Positions 36,406 through 45,551 of a DNA stretch of 64,000 nt are shown one piece after another (positions within the stretch are counted from its first letter, which is position 1; each line of letters starts with the position of its first letter). The DNA is from Pseudomonas sp. 30_B (GTDB lineage Bacteria > Pseudomonadota > Gammaproteobacteria > Pseudomonadales > Pseudomonadaceae). Location: contig NZ_JAFGYY010000006.1 in assembly GCF_017491605.1 (NCBI RefSeq), forward strand, positions 186,001-250,000, in the 5' to 3' direction. The position numbers and the translations under genes were made by a program. The notes under the pieces are model-generated. The model was not told the DNA's origin and ran no database searches. It saw only the letters and a list, made by a program, of their open reading frames with translations.

Positions 36406-36482
36406 GTAGGAGCGAGCTTGCTCGCGAACAGATTCCCGGCGACTCCGGAGTGAAATGGGTTCGCGAGCAAGCTCGCTCCTAC
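36406..36482. repeat. Complete inverted REP doublet
   Basis: GTAGGAGCGAGCTTGCTCGCGAA, a 31-base spacer, then the reverse complement ending CTCGCTCCTAC. Same structure as 15152-15229. Confidence 0.85.
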
Positions 36483-36519
36483 ACATTCCGGCTCGACTCC
36501 GGTGCTCCGGTCAGAAATG

Positions 36520-36550
36520 AAAAAGGGCGGCCATCCGCAGATGGCCGCCC
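36520..36550 (-). terminator. Leftward intrinsic terminator without an assigned gene
   Basis: Perfect 11-bp stem GGGCGGCCATC-CGCA-GATGGCCGCCC. On the minus strand it is followed by TTTTTCATTTC. The nearest genes on both sides read rightward, so a leftward transcript starting in 36551-36780, divergent from the LysR gene, may exist. No convincing small protein ends before the stem. Confidence 0.55.
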
Positions 36551-36780
36551 CAGGAGAAAAAGTCAGTCGCTGCAGCCAGGTATGCGCGGGGGAGAGGGCC
36601 GTCGATGGGTGTATCGGCGGCCGTACGATGAGCCTGGTATGCCCAACGTTGCTGCAGCGACTTGGCTGGCACTATACGCAGTAACAATCGCCAGAAAACG
36701 ACCCTATACTGCGATTCAGTTTTGCGACGAAGACAACAATGGTCGTCGTTTCCTACAGGCTGAATTGAGCAGGGGGCTCC

Positions 36781-37716
36781 ATGGACGTACTTCACGCGAT
36801 GCGGGCCTTCGTCCGCGTGGTGGACGCCGGCAGCTTCACCGCCGCCGCCAACGCCCTGGGGTTATCCACCGCCCAGGTCTCGCGCGTCGTCTCCGATCTC
36901 GAATCCCAGCTTGAAGCCCGCCTGCTGCACCGCACCACCCGTCGCCTGGCGCTGACCGAAACCGGCGAGCGCTACCTGCAGCGCTGCCGGGAAATCCTCG
37001 CCGATGTCGACGAGGCGGAAGCCGAAGCCAGCGGTGCGCACCTCAATCCCCGTGGCCGCCTGCGCGTGCATTCGCTCACCGGCCTGGGCCAGCAGCACCT
37101 GATCCCGCTGATCTCGCGCTACTGCGAGTCCTTCCCCGAGGTCTACATCGAGCTGACCCTGGCCCAGCGCCAGCCGGACATCCTCGAAGAAGGCCAGGAC
37201 GTGGTGATCACCCGCGACCGCGAACTGCCCGACTCCGAGTTCGTCGCCCAGACCCTGGGCACCATCTACAGCGTGCTCTGCGCCAGCCCCGAGTACCTCA
37301 AGCGCCGCGGCACCCCGCAGACCGTGGCCGACCTGCACCAGCACCAGTGCCTGCGCCTGCAGGACCCGACCTTCCCCGAGGGCTGGGCGTTCGAGGAGGG
37401 CAACGAGGCCAGCGTGATCCGCCCGCGCGACACCTTCATGGTCAATGTCGCCGAGGCGCTGACCGGCGCCGCCGCCGCCGGCATGGGCATCTGCCTGCTG
37501 CCCAGTTACGTCGCGGCGCCCGCGCTGCGCAAGCGTTCGCTGGTGCGGGTGCTGCCCCGGCACAGCCTTCACGTGCGGCAGATCTATGCGCTGTACCCGT
37601 CGCGGCGTTTCCTCGACGCGAAGATCCGCACCTGGGTGGAGTTCCTCAAGGCGGAGCTGCCCCGGGTCTTCGCAGAAGACGAAGCAGCGCTCAACGATCC
37701 CGTCAACTGGGCCTGA
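36781..37716 (+). CDS. LysR-family transcriptional regulator
   Basis: A 311-residue LTTR of the PA2220/DsdC-like group. It has an N-terminal helix-turn-helix (HAMRAFVRVVDAGSFTAAANALGLSTAQVSRVVSDLESQLEARLLHRTTRRLALTETG) and an effector domain from about residue 93 (GRLRVHSLTGLGQQHLIPLISRYCESFP). A TATACT -10-like hexamer lies near 36702. The target is not obvious: the neighbours are a quinone reductase and a small exported protein. LTTRs beside quinone reductases often regulate them, which is only a possibility here. Confidence 0.88.
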   Translation: MDVLHAMRAFVRVVDAGSFTAAANALGLSTAQVSRVVSDLESQLEARLLHRTTRRLALTETGERYLQRCREILADVDEAEAEASGAHLNPRGRLRVHSLTGLGQQHLIPLISRYCESFPEVYIELTLAQRQPDILEEGQDVVITRDRELPDSEFVAQTLGTIYSVLCASPEYLKRRGTPQTVADLHQHQCLRLQDPTFPEGWAFEEGNEASVIRPRDTFMVNVAEALTGAAAAGMGICLLPSYVAAPALRKRSLVRVLPRHSLHVRQIYALYPSRRFLDAKIRTWVEFLKAELPRVFAEDEAALNDPVNWA

Positions 37717-37897
37717 GCCGCCACCAGGCTGCGGCAGAACGCCGCGGTCGCTCTATATCAGGCTTCTTGATCGAATACCGACGATTGTTGCTTTTTAGGC
37801 AATGCTTTGTTGGTTAGCTAGCTATTTTTCTACCCACTGTTGCGCCGTAACCTTTCCACATCCCCGACCAACCGGGTGTTCAGAAAGGATCTTCATC

Positions 37898-38092
37898 ATG
37901 TCCCGTTCGCTTTTTGTTGCTGCCCTGCTGTCCGTTTGCACGCTGTCCTTCACCCAACTGAGCTTCGCCGAAGAGTCGCGCCTGATGACCAACAAGATGG
38001 TCGAGGCCAACCAGGCGGCCATCGCTCAGCAACAGGCCCAGTCCGCCGAGCAGACTGCCAAGGCCGCCGCCGACAGCCGCGCCGATTCCTGA
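37898..38092 (+). CDS. Small exported protein
   Basis: The 64-residue product has a clear signal peptide (SRSLFVAALLSVCTLSFTQLSFAEE), leaving a mature part of about 40 residues rich in Ala, Gln and Glu (NQAAIAQQQAQSAEQTAKAAADS), likely a single amphipathic helix. AAAGGAT lies before the ATG, and a strong terminator follows. I do not recognise the family. It could be a periplasmic stress or chaperone-like peptide; no function is claimed. Confidence 0.7.
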   Translation: MSRSLFVAALLSVCTLSFTQLSFAEESRLMTNKMVEANQAAIAQQQAQSAEQTAKAAADSRADS

Positions 38093-38146
38093 TCGGCCAC
38101 TTCCCCCGGGAGGCCCGGTGCGTGAGCCGGGCTTCTCAACACCTTG

Positions 38147-38174
38147 CGCCGCATATGACATGCGGCGTTTTTTT
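38147..38174 (+). terminator. Intrinsic terminator of the small exported-protein gene
   Basis: Stem CGCCGCAT-ATGAC-ATGCGGCG followed by seven Ts. Confidence 0.85.
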
Positions 38175-38200
38175 GCCCGAGTTTTCTGCGGCCGGCCGGC

Positions 38201-38276
38201 GACTGTTACAGATGCGGTAACAGTCTTTCGCTGCCAGTGGCCTGTATTCCTGTCTTATCGGTCAATATACTTGACC
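38201..38276. promoter_or_regulatory. Inverted repeats upstream of the candidate small RNA
   Basis: Perfect 9-bp hairpin GACTGTTAC-N7-GTAACAGTC (38201-38225) and a GGTCAA-TATAC-TTGACC palindrome (38260-38276) that overlaps a TATACT -10-like hexamer (38266-38271). No good -35 is visible, so an activator or alternative sigma factor may be needed. Confidence 0.4.
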
Positions 38277-38400
38277 CAACAGCGCTGCTTTCGAGGAGCG
38301 CCGTTCCCGGCCTCACCGCCGGCAAGCTTCCCGACGTCGATATGTGATTGCTCCGAATCGACGTCTATCTCAAGGCCGCTGCTATCAGCGGCTTTTTTTT
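38277..38400 (+). ncRNA. Candidate small RNA with terminal intrinsic terminator
   Basis: About 120 bases with no ORF and three successive stems: GCGCT/AGCGC (38282-38301), a perfect 9-bp GACGTCGAT/ATCGACGTC around a 15-base loop (38333-38365), and the terminator GCCGCTG-CTAT-CAGCGGC with eight Ts (38375-38400). The preceding gene already has its own terminator at 38147-38174, so this second one must serve a separate transcript. The U-rich 3' end and exposed loop suit an Hfq-binding RNA. I cannot assign it to a named sRNA. Confidence 0.6.
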
Positions 38401-38504
38401 GCCTGTGGAAAAGTCGCCGGGTCTGCCGATGGCGCTGTGCTGAGCGTCCGGCGTGGCGGATGGGCATAATGTCTCCTCGTTCCCATCGCCCAGGATGCCG
38501 CTAC

Positions 38505-39485
38505 GTGCAGGACAGCCCCTTCAACACCCCACGGGCCGAGCAGCACGCCGAAGCGGCGGCGCTCTGGCAGCCCTATGTCGCGGTTGCCGCGCTGTTCCTG
38601 CTCGGTATCGGCGCTCGATTGCTGGAGGTGCTCTGGCAATGGCACAGCGGTGTGCCCGTCGAACGACTGTGGCAGACACTGCCGGGGCAACTCGGCGCCT
38701 GGTTGTCCTCGCTGGCCGTCAGTGGCGCCCTGGTGGTGCTGTTCATGCAGGCCCAGCGGGAGCGGCACGGGATCCTGCGATTCCGCCCCCTGGCGGTCAT
38801 CGCGGTGGCGTTCTTCGCGTTGCAGATGGTCGCCGAGCAGTTCTACAGCAAGGTTCTCGTCGCACCGATACAGGAGTTCGCCTTCTGGCTGGGCGATCTC
38901 AGCAACCAGTCGTTCGTCGTCATACCGATCGCGCTGCTGGGCGGGGCGCTGGTGCAACTGGTGCTGTCCCTGATCTGCCTGTGGATGGTTCTGGCGGTGA
39001 CCCGCTCGCGCTCCGAACGCCAGACCTCGGAGGCGCTGCCGCCGATCCGGCGGATGCACGCCGCGCTCGGGGTTGCCCTTGCCTTCGCCGGGCTCACCGC
39101 CAAGCTGCTGTCGGGGCTGGTGCGTCTCTTCGTGCTCAACCGGATGGGGTATTGGGGGACTGCGCTGGAGGTCCTGGCATGGACGCTTCCCGCCGCGCTG
39201 GTGCTGCTGTGCGTCTACACGCGGCTTCCGAACTGGCTGCCGCGCTATTCAGCCGGCCGCGTACTGCTGTCGGGTGTGACCGCGGGCCTTGGCTGGCTGC
39301 TGTGCACGGCGCTGCTCGGCGTGCTCGGCTATGTCCTGTTCCATGACGCGCTGATGCGTATGCAGACCTCCGCGGGCCTGCCCCTGATCGCGTCTATCTC
39401 GATCCTCGGGCCGCTGCTGTTGTTGGCCGGCAGCACCTGTCTTGGCGCGCGCTGGTTGCCGGGGCGTCAGTCCTCGCCCAGGTAG
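38505..39485 (+). CDS. Polytopic inner-membrane protein of unknown function
   Basis: The 326-residue product from GTG at 38505 (CAGGATG precedes) has about seven or eight hydrophobic segments, for example YVAVAALFLLGIGARLLEVLW, LSSLAVSGALVVLFMQ, VIPIALLGGALVQLVLSLICLWMVLAV and VLLSGVTAGLGWLLCTALLGVLGYVLF. An in-frame ATG at 38460 would add 15 residues, but that region looks like a promoter (CATAAT). No family recognised. It may be related to sulfatase-type membrane domains, without the catalytic part. Its end overlaps the convergent mifR gene by 19 bp. Confidence 0.65.
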   Translation: MQDSPFNTPRAEQHAEAAALWQPYVAVAALFLLGIGARLLEVLWQWHSGVPVERLWQTLPGQLGAWLSSLAVSGALVVLFMQAQRERHGILRFRPLAVIAVAFFALQMVAEQFYSKVLVAPIQEFAFWLGDLSNQSFVVIPIALLGGALVQLVLSLICLWMVLAVTRSRSERQTSEALPPIRRMHAALGVALAFAGLTAKLLSGLVRLFVLNRMGYWGTALEVLAWTLPAALVLLCVYTRLPNWLPRYSAGRVLLSGVTAGLGWLLCTALLGVLGYVLFHDALMRMQTSAGLPLIASISILGPLLLLAGSTCLGARWLPGRQSSPR

Positions 39486-40801
39486 TCCCCACGGCTCAGG
39501 CCATGGCGCTGCATCTTCTCGTTGAGGGTGCGGCGCGGCAGGCCGAGCAGCTCCATCACCGCCTTGATGTCGCCCTTGCACTGGCCCAGCGCCTGGCGGA
39601 TGCACTGCGCCTCGTAGGCTTCCATGCGTTCGAAGAGGCCGTTGCCGGCGGGCTCGACGGGCGTGTCGTCGCGGTCCAGGCCGAGCACGTGGCGCTCGGC
39701 GGCGTTGGCCAGTTCGCGCACGTTGCCCGGCCAGTCGTGGGCAAGCAGGCGGGCCAGTTCGGTGGCCGACAGCGGCATCGACTCGCGGCCGAATTTCTCG
39801 CTGGCCAGCAGCGCGTAGTGTTCGAACAGCAGCGGGATGTCCTCGCGGCGTTCGCGCAGCGGCGGCAGGCGCAGCTCAGCGACGTTCAGGCGGTACACCA
39901 GGTCCTCGCGGAAGCGCCCGGCGCGGGCCTCTTCCAGCAGGTCCGGCTTGGTCGCAGCGATCACCCGCAAATCGACCTTGATGCTCTGGTTCGAGCCCAG
40001 GCGCTCCAGCTGTTGTTCCTGGAGCACGCGCAGCAGTTTCACCTGCTGGGCCAGCGGCATGCTCTCGATCTCGTCGAGGAACAGGCTGCCGCCGTTGGAG
40101 TGTTCCAGCTTGCCGACACGCTTGCCCTGGGCGCCGGTGAAGGCGCCGCTCTCGTGGCCGAACAGTTCGCTCTCGAATAACTGCTCGGGGATCGCCGCGC
40201 AGTTCAGCGCGACGAAGGGCTTGCCGGCACGCGGGCCGAAGCCGTGCAGGCAGCGCGCGACCAGCTCCTTGCCGCTGCCGGTGTCGCCACGGATCAGCAC
40301 GTTCACCGGGGTGCCGGCCAGCGCCAGGATCTGTCGGCGCAGGGTTTCCATCGGCCGCGAGACGCCGAGCAGGCGCGATTCGATCTGGTCCTTGAGCGCC
40401 GCCTGCTCGCGCAGCTGGCGGTTTTCCTGAACCAGCCGGCGTTTCTCCAGGGCGCGGCGCAGGCTGTCGAGCAGGCGTTCGGGGGTGAAGGGTTTCTCGA
40501 TGAAGTCGTAGGCGCCCTGGCGCATCGCCTGCACCGCCATGGGCACGTCGCCGTGGCCGGTGACCATGATCACCGGCAGGTCGCGGTCCTGCTGCTGCAG
40601 GCGTTCGAGCAGGGCCAGGCCATCGGTGCCGGGCATGCGCACGTCGCTGATGATCACGTCGGGCAGTTCGCGCGCCACGCTCTTCAGGCACTCGTCGGCG
40701 CTGCTGCACAGGCGCACGTCGAAGCCGGAGAGTTGCAGCCACTGCTGCACGGCGTCGCGGATGGCGGCTTCGTCGTCGACGAAGAGAATGGTCTGGCTCA
40801 T
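39467..40801 (-). CDS. mifR: MifR, NtrC-family sigma-54 response regulator
   Basis: The 444-residue regulator has a receiver domain (phospho-acceptor Asp53 in VIISDVRMPGTDG, lysine in YDFIEKPFTPERL), a sigma-54 AAA+ domain with Walker A GDTGSGKEL, GAFTGA loop (HESGAFTGAQG), Walker B GGSLFLDEIESM and R-finger region WPGNVREL, and a C-terminal Fis-type helix-turn-helix (GDIKAVMELLGLPRRTLNEKMQRHGL). In P. aeruginosa MifSR governs alpha-ketoglutarate uptake; the downstream order (hydrolase, pdxY, ybaL) supports this assignment over DctD, its close relative. It overlaps mifS by 4 bp. Confidence 0.88.
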   Translation of the reverse strand: MSQTILFVDDEAAIRDAVQQWLQLSGFDVRLCSSADECLKSVARELPDVIISDVRMPGTDGLALLERLQQQDRDLPVIMVTGHGDVPMAVQAMRQGAYDFIEKPFTPERLLDSLRRALEKRRLVQENRQLREQAALKDQIESRLLGVSRPMETLRRQILALAGTPVNVLIRGDTGSGKELVARCLHGFGPRAGKPFVALNCAAIPEQLFESELFGHESGAFTGAQGKRVGKLEHSNGGSLFLDEIESMPLAQQVKLLRVLQEQQLERLGSNQSIKVDLRVIAATKPDLLEEARAGRFREDLVYRLNVAELRLPPLRERREDIPLLFEHYALLASEKFGRESMPLSATELARLLAHDWPGNVRELANAAERHVLGLDRDDTPVEPAGNGLFERMEAYEAQCIRQALGQCKGDIKAVMELLGLPRRTLNEKMQRHGLSRGDYLGED

Positions 40802-42561
40802 GCTCGGATTTCTTCCGGGGCGGCGGGCAGGCTCAGGTGGAACAGCGCGCCGCCGGAGGGCTGGTTGGCGGCGCCGAGGCGCCCGCCGAGTTCATGGACG
40901 ATGCCGTAGGATACCGCGAGCCCCAGGCCCAGTCCTTCGCCCACCGGTTTGGTGGTGAAGAAGGGATCGAAGACGCTGGCGAGGTTGGCTTCGTCGATGC
41001 CGGGGCCGTTGTCGGCGACGTCCAGGCACCAGTGATCGCCTTCGCGGCGCAGACTCAGGGTGATCTGCGGGTGTTCGATGCCGGCCAGCGCATCCAGGGC
41101 GTTGCGCAGCAGGTTGACCAGCACCTGTTCCAGGCGGATCGCATCGCCCAGCACCCAGGCCGGCTCGTCCAGCTGCCGGACGACTTCCACCCGCTCGTCG
41201 CGGATGCGCACGGCGAGCAGGTGCAGCGCCTGGTCCAGCACATGGCCCAGCTCGATGCGCTCGCGCAGGCCGCCGGGGGTCTTGCGGGCGAAGGTCTTCA
41301 GGTGGCCGGTGAGCGCGGCCATGCGTTCCAGCAGTTCATCCACCCGCAGCAAGGCGCTGCGGGCGTCGTCCTGGCGGCCGGCGTCGAGCAGCAGGCGCAC
41401 GCTGGCCAGCTGCATGCGCTGGGCGGTGAGCGGCTGGTTGATCTCGTGGGCCAGCGCCGCGGACATTTGCCCCAGCGCGGCCAGCTTGGCGGCCTGCACC
41501 AGGCCATCCTGGGCGGTGCGCAGGGCGGCGGTGCGCTGCTCGACCAGTTGCTCCAGTTCTTCCTGGTTGCGCTGGCGCAGGCGGGCGAGGCGTCGCCGCT
41601 GGTGCAGCCAGAGCACCAGGAACACCAGCGCCAGCCAGGCGCCGGCGGCGGCGAGGCGGGCGCTGGTGACGTCGTTCTGGAGGCTGCCGGCGTCACGCAG
41701 CAGGTGCAGGGTCCAGTCGTCCTCGGGTAGCTCGACCGATTGCCAGAGGTAGTCGCCGCCGATTTCCTGGCCTTCCACCCGCGTCATCCGGGCGTTGTCG
41801 CCCAGGCGTTGGAGCGTCTGGTGAGACAGGGCGCTCAGCGGGTGCTGGTGGTACTGGCGGGTGTCCCTGAGTTCGGCGCGGGCCACGGCGTCCAGCGGCA
41901 GCAGTTCGCGGTAGCGCCAGCGCGGATGGTTGGCGAGGAACACGATGCCCTTGCTATCGCTCACCAGCACCACGTCCGGGGTCTGGCTCCACTGGCGTTC
42001 CAGGTCGGGGAACTCCAGCTTGACCACGATGGCGCCGAGGAAGTTGCCGGCGTCGTCGCGCACGGCGTTGGACAGGAAGTAGCCGGGAATCCCGGTGGTC
42101 ACGCCCACCGCATAGAAGCGCCCGGCGCCTTGGGCGATGGTCTGGCGGAAGTAGGGGCGGAAGCTGTAGTTGTGGCCGACATAGCTGGTCGGCAGGTCCC
42201 AGTTGCTCGCCGCCACCGCCAGGCCGTCGCGGTCGAGCACTTCCAGGGTGGAGGAGCGCGCCGCGGCGTTGATCTGTTGCAGCTTGAGGTTGAGCCGGTG
42301 CTGCCGCTCGCCGGTCACCGGGCCTTGCAGGGCGCTGCGCAGGTCCGGGTCGAGGGCGAGCACCGCCGGAATGCTACGGAAGCGCTCGATCAACGTGTGC
42401 AGGGAGTTGGCGTAGAGGCCGAGCTGCTCGTGGGCCGCCTCCGCCTCGGCAAGCAGCGCGCGGTGCCGCGCCTGTTCGCCCGCCCAGTACGCCGACAGCA
42501 GCAGGCCGGCCAGCAGGAGCAGGCTGATCAGGGCGAGGCGAAGGGGGCGGGGAAGCGGCAT
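40798..42561 (-). CDS. mifS: MifS, C4-dicarboxylate/alpha-ketoglutarate sensor kinase
   Basis: DctB-type membrane kinase of 587 residues. Order: transmembrane helix about 8-30, a double-Cache periplasmic sensor about 31-280 (NYSFRPYFRQTIAQGAGRFYAVGVTTG is its signature), transmembrane helix about 290-312, coiled coil, HisKA with the histidine in AALAHEINQPLTAQR, and HATPase (NLLRNALDAL, DNGPGID, GEGLGLGLAVSYGI). Two possible starts exist: 42561 (MPLPRPLRLALI, chosen) and 42600; neither has a clear Shine-Dalgarno sequence. It would phosphorylate MifR. Confidence 0.88.
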   Translation of the reverse strand: MPLPRPLRLALISLLLLAGLLLSAYWAGEQARHRALLAEAEAAHEQLGLYANSLHTLIERFRSIPAVLALDPDLRSALQGPVTGERQHRLNLKLQQINAAARSSTLEVLDRDGLAVAASNWDLPTSYVGHNYSFRPYFRQTIAQGAGRFYAVGVTTGIPGYFLSNAVRDDAGNFLGAIVVKLEFPDLERQWSQTPDVVLVSDSKGIVFLANHPRWRYRELLPLDAVARAELRDTRQYHQHPLSALSHQTLQRLGDNARMTRVEGQEIGGDYLWQSVELPEDDWTLHLLRDAGSLQNDVTSARLAAAGAWLALVFLVLWLHQRRRLARLRQRNQEELEQLVEQRTAALRTAQDGLVQAAKLAALGQMSAALAHEINQPLTAQRMQLASVRLLLDAGRQDDARSALLRVDELLERMAALTGHLKTFARKTPGGLRERIELGHVLDQALHLLAVRIRDERVEVVRQLDEPAWVLGDAIRLEQVLVNLLRNALDALAGIEHPQITLSLRREGDHWCLDVADNGPGIDEANLASVFDPFFTTKPVGEGLGLGLAVSYGIVHELGGRLGAANQPSGGALFHLSLPAAPEEIRA

Positions 42562-42666
42562 TTTCGAAGCAAGTCGAGCATAGGACGGCGACGATAGCAT
42601 GTTGTCGCACTGGTTCGGCGGCCGGCCGCCTCGCTACACTGCGGGCATCCCGACGGAGACGCATCC

Positions 42667-43545
42667 ATGCAGTTGTTGTCCTGGACCCACGAAGGGTCCG
42701 CCGGTTTCACCCTGCGCGGCTGGCGCAGCGAGCCCAGCGGCAAACCGCTGCTGCACTTCATTCATGGCAACGGTTTCTGCACCCGCGCCTATGAGCCGCT
42801 GCTCAAGCTGCTGGCGAAGGATTTCGACCTCTGGCTGTGCGACGTCCAGGGCCATGGCGACAGCGACCATGGCGGGCGTTTCCACGGCTGGAACCGCAAC
42901 GCCGAGATGGCGGTGGAAGCCTTCGAGGCCGGGCGCGGCGCATTCGGCGACGTGCCGCGTTACGCCTGTGGGCACAGCTTCGGCGGCGTGCTGACCAGCC
43001 TGATCCTCGGGCGTCATCCGCAGCTGTTCCGCCGCGCCGTGCTGCTCGACCCGGTGCTGTTCACCCCGGCGATGATCGGCGTGATGGCGCTCTCCGAGGT
43101 GCTCGGCCTGCATCAGCGCCGCACCATGGTGCAGAAGGCGCGCGCCCGGCGCAGCCAGTGGCCGGACCGCGAGGCCGCCTACGCCAGCCTGCATGGCCGG
43201 GGCATCTTCAAGGGCTGGACCGACGCCGCGCTGTGGGCCTATGTGGAGCACGCGATGAAGGCGGTGGAGGGCGGCGTCGAACTGAAATGCCGGCCCAGCC
43301 GCGAGGCGGAAATCTTCAGCTCCTTCCCCAAGCGCCTGTGGCCGTCGCTGAACAAGGTGGTGACGCCGACCCAGGTGCTGTTCGGCGAGCACACCTATCC
43401 CTTCGTGCCCAAGGCGGTGGCGCGCTGGTGCGCGAGCAACCCGGCGATCAGCGGGCAATGCGTCGATGGCGGGCACTGCTTCATGCAGGAGTATCCCGAG
43501 GACAGCGCGGAGCGCGTTTCGCGCTTCCTGCTGGGCCACGAATGA
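42667..43545 (+). CDS. Alpha/beta hydrolase family protein
   Basis: Cytosolic alpha/beta hydrolase of 292 residues. It has LLHFIHGNGFCTRAYEPLL (oxyanion strand), nucleophile elbow YACGHSFGGVL, the acid region LFGEHTYPFV and a histidine in VDGGHCFMQ. Substrate unknown. It is divergent from mifS and overlaps the next gene as ATGA, so the pair is co-translated. Confidence 0.85.
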   Translation: MQLLSWTHEGSAGFTLRGWRSEPSGKPLLHFIHGNGFCTRAYEPLLKLLAKDFDLWLCDVQGHGDSDHGGRFHGWNRNAEMAVEAFEAGRGAFGDVPRYACGHSFGGVLTSLILGRHPQLFRRAVLLDPVLFTPAMIGVMALSEVLGLHQRRTMVQKARARRSQWPDREAAYASLHGRGIFKGWTDAALWAYVEHAMKAVEGGVELKCRPSREAEIFSSFPKRLWPSLNKVVTPTQVLFGEHTYPFVPKAVARWCASNPAISGQCVDGGHCFMQEYPEDSAERVSRFLLGHE

Positions 43546-43895
43546 ACGACCCGGCCCGCGAGTCCGTCTGGCTGGCGCTGTCCGAGCTGTGGCTGGACAC
43601 CGAGCTGGATAAGCCCGGTCGCGCCGCCATCGCGAAGACCCTGGCGATCAGCGGCTTTTCCGTGGCGGAGCTGGAGGCGATCTACCGCCTGGAGGTGGCG
43701 CCGGTGGTCTGGACCAACGCCTGGGCGACGGCGGGCGTGTGGCAAGGCTTCGATCCGGACTGGCTGTTCGAGGCCTGCCGGCGTAACCAGAAGCGCCGGC
43801 ATTCGCTGTGGCACCGTGGGCGTTGCCGGCTGCTACGGCGGGCGATGACGGCGGCGGTGGAACAGGACTGGCGCAAGATCCGCGCGCAGCTCTAG
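43542..43895 (+). CDS. Conserved hypothetical protein (DUF7079-like)
   Basis: The 117-residue protein has the pattern [59 protein letters not shown], ending in a basic tail [23 protein letters not shown]. Trp-rich; no catalytic motif seen. It starts inside the stop of the hydrolase gene (ATGA). The DUF name is a best guess from the [13 protein letters not shown] core. The end overlaps the convergent DUF3301-type gene by 4 bp. Confidence 0.75.
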   Translation: MNDPARESVWLALSELWLDTELDKPGRAAIAKTLAISGFSVAELEAIYRLEVAPVVWTNAWATAGVWQGFDPDWLFEACRRNQKRRHSLWHRGRCRLLRRAMTAAVEQDWRKIRAQL

Positions 43896-44371
43896 TCGCC
43901 GACCTTCTTGTCCTGGTGCGCCCGGCGCCATTCGTCCAGGCGCACCACCTCGGCCTTGGGGCGCGACGGCGGGGTGTCGTCGAACACCGCGTCGACGATC
44001 TCGTCATCGACCGGGTTGAAGGTCGCAACCGGCGCGACGACGGTCGCCCGCGGCTCGGGCGCCATGCGGAAGGGCGCCAGCTCGATGCGGCCCAGGTAGT
44101 GGCCGAACATGCGGATGGTGCCGTTGTAACGTTCCTGGCCGGTGGCGGTGAATTCGAAGCCGTATTCACGGGCCAGGCGCAGGTGGTTGCGGCCATCCCG
44201 GCGGAAGCGGATGCGCTGCAGGGCCATGGCTTCGTCGAGCAGTTCCACGCCCTCGCGCGCGCAGTGCTGCTTGGCCAGGACCAGCGCACGCTCACGAATG
44301 CCATGGGCGCGCCACCACCAGGCGGCAGCCGCGACAATCAGCATGAAGACGAAAAGATTGCCCAGGTCCAC
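43892..44371 (-). CDS. DUF3301-like membrane-anchored protein
   Basis: The 159-residue product begins with one transmembrane helix ([16 protein letters not shown]) followed by [62 protein letters not shown], the DUF3301 pattern. The tail is Pro- and acid-rich. The start is a GTG (44371) preceded by GAGGAAGTAGAA. It is divergent from pdxY. Function unknown; conserved near pdxY in pseudomonads. Confidence 0.8.
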   Translation of the reverse strand: MDLGNLFVFMLIVAAAAWWWRAHGIRERALVLAKQHCAREGVELLDEAMALQRIRFRRDGRNHLRLAREYGFEFTATGQERYNGTIRMFGHYLGRIELAPFRMAPEPRATVVAPVATFNPVDDEIVDAVFDDTPPSRPKAEVVRLDEWRRAHQDKKVGD

Positions 44372-44491
44372 TTCTACTTCCTCGGAATCGGCGCATCAGC
44401 TTACTCACTCCGCCGCCGGGCGGCGAGGGGCGGATGTTCACAGCCCGTGAATTGCGCCCCATACTGCCCCATTCCGTTGCAGGACACCGTT

Positions 44492-45361
44492 ATGTCGCGC
44501 ACTCCCCACGTTCTCGCCATCCAGTCCCACGTCGTCTTCGGCCATGCCGGCAACAGCGCCGCCGAGTTCCCCATGCGCCGCGTCGGGGTCAACGTCTGGC
44601 CGCTGAATACCGTGCAGTTCTCCAACCATACTCAGTATGGTCACTGGACCGGCCAGGTGCTGCCGCCGGAGCAGATTCCCGCGCTGGTCGACGGCATCGC
44701 CGCCATCGGCGAACTGGGCAACTGCGATGCGGTGTTGTCGGGCTACCTGGGCAGCGCGGAGCAGGGGCGTTCGATCCTCGAAGTGGTACGCCGTATCCGC
44801 GAGGTGAACCCGCGCGCGGTGTACCTGTGCGACCCGGTGATGGGCCATCCGGAGAAGGGTTGCATCGTCGCTCCGGAAGTCGGCGAGTTCCTGCTCGACG
44901 AAGCCGCCGCCGTGGCCGACTACCTGTGCCCGAACCAGCTGGAGCTGGACAGCTTCTGCGACCGCCAGCCGACCTCGCTGGAAGACTGCGTGGCCATGGC
45001 GCGCGGCCTGCTGGAGCGCGGCCCGAAGGCGGTCCTGGTGAAGCACCTGAACTATCCGGGCAAGCCGGCGGACGCCTTCGAGATGCTGCTGGTGACGCCG
45101 GGCGAGACCTGGCACCTGCGCCGTCCGCTGCTGGCTTTCCCGCGCCAGCCGGTGGGGGTGGGCGATCTCACCTCCGGGCTGTTCCTCGCCCGCTTGCTGC
45201 TGGGCGACGACCTGCGCAGCGCCTTCGAATTCTGCGCCGCCGCCGTGCATGAAGTGCTGCTGGAGACCCAGGTTTGCGGCAGCTACGAGCTGGAGCTGGT
45301 GCGGGCGCAGGATCGCATCGCGCATCCGCGGGTGAAGTTCGAGGCGGTGAAGCTGGGCTGA
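44492..45361 (+). CDS. pdxY: Pyridoxal kinase PdxY
   Basis: Phosphorylates pyridoxal with ATP to give PLP in the salvage pathway; cytosolic, 289 residues. Ribokinase-fold signatures: [25 protein letters not shown] at the substrate site, [17 protein letters not shown] (metal and ATP contacts) and [17 protein letters not shown], whose aspartate is the catalytic base. The ATG at 44492 opens the typical [15 protein letters not shown]-terminus. It stands between repeats and is probably single. Confidence 0.95.
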   Translation: MSRTPHVLAIQSHVVFGHAGNSAAEFPMRRVGVNVWPLNTVQFSNHTQYGHWTGQVLPPEQIPALVDGIAAIGELGNCDAVLSGYLGSAEQGRSILEVVRRIREVNPRAVYLCDPVMGHPEKGCIVAPEVGEFLLDEAAAVADYLCPNQLELDSFCDRQPTSLEDCVAMARGLLERGPKAVLVKHLNYPGKPADAFEMLLVTPGETWHLRRPLLAFPRQPVGVGDLTSGLFLARLLLGDDLRSAFEFCAAAVHEVLLETQVCGSYELELVRAQDRIAHPRVKFEAVKLG

Positions 45362-45399
45362 GTTGAGCGCGATTCTGGGGAAGTCCTGCGCTGAGCTTT

Positions 45400-45534
45400 C
45401 CCCTCACCCTCTCCCGGAGGGAGAGGGGACTGTCCTGAGTGTGCGGGCATGGCGAAGCTCGTCGGCTGACTCCGATATATCCACAGAATGCCGAACGGCT
45501 CCCTCTCCCTCCGGGAGAGGGCTGGGGTGAGGGG
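45400..45534. repeat. Paired CCCTCTCCC repeat, MITE-like copy 2
   Basis: Inverted ends CCCTCACCCTCTCCCGGAGG and GAGGGCTGGGGTGAGGGG around a spacer. The spacer, reversed (CCGTTCGGC.., GGATATATCGGAGTCAGCCG), resembles the left spacer of the copy at 53943. Confidence 0.75.
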
Positions 45535-45551
45535 AGGCCCGGCACCAAGTC

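Noticed and set aside
36511..36795. 94-codon minus-strand ORF upstream of the LysR gene
   Set aside because: It runs through the perfect terminator hairpin at 36520-36550, which argues against coding; no Shine-Dalgarno sequence was found.
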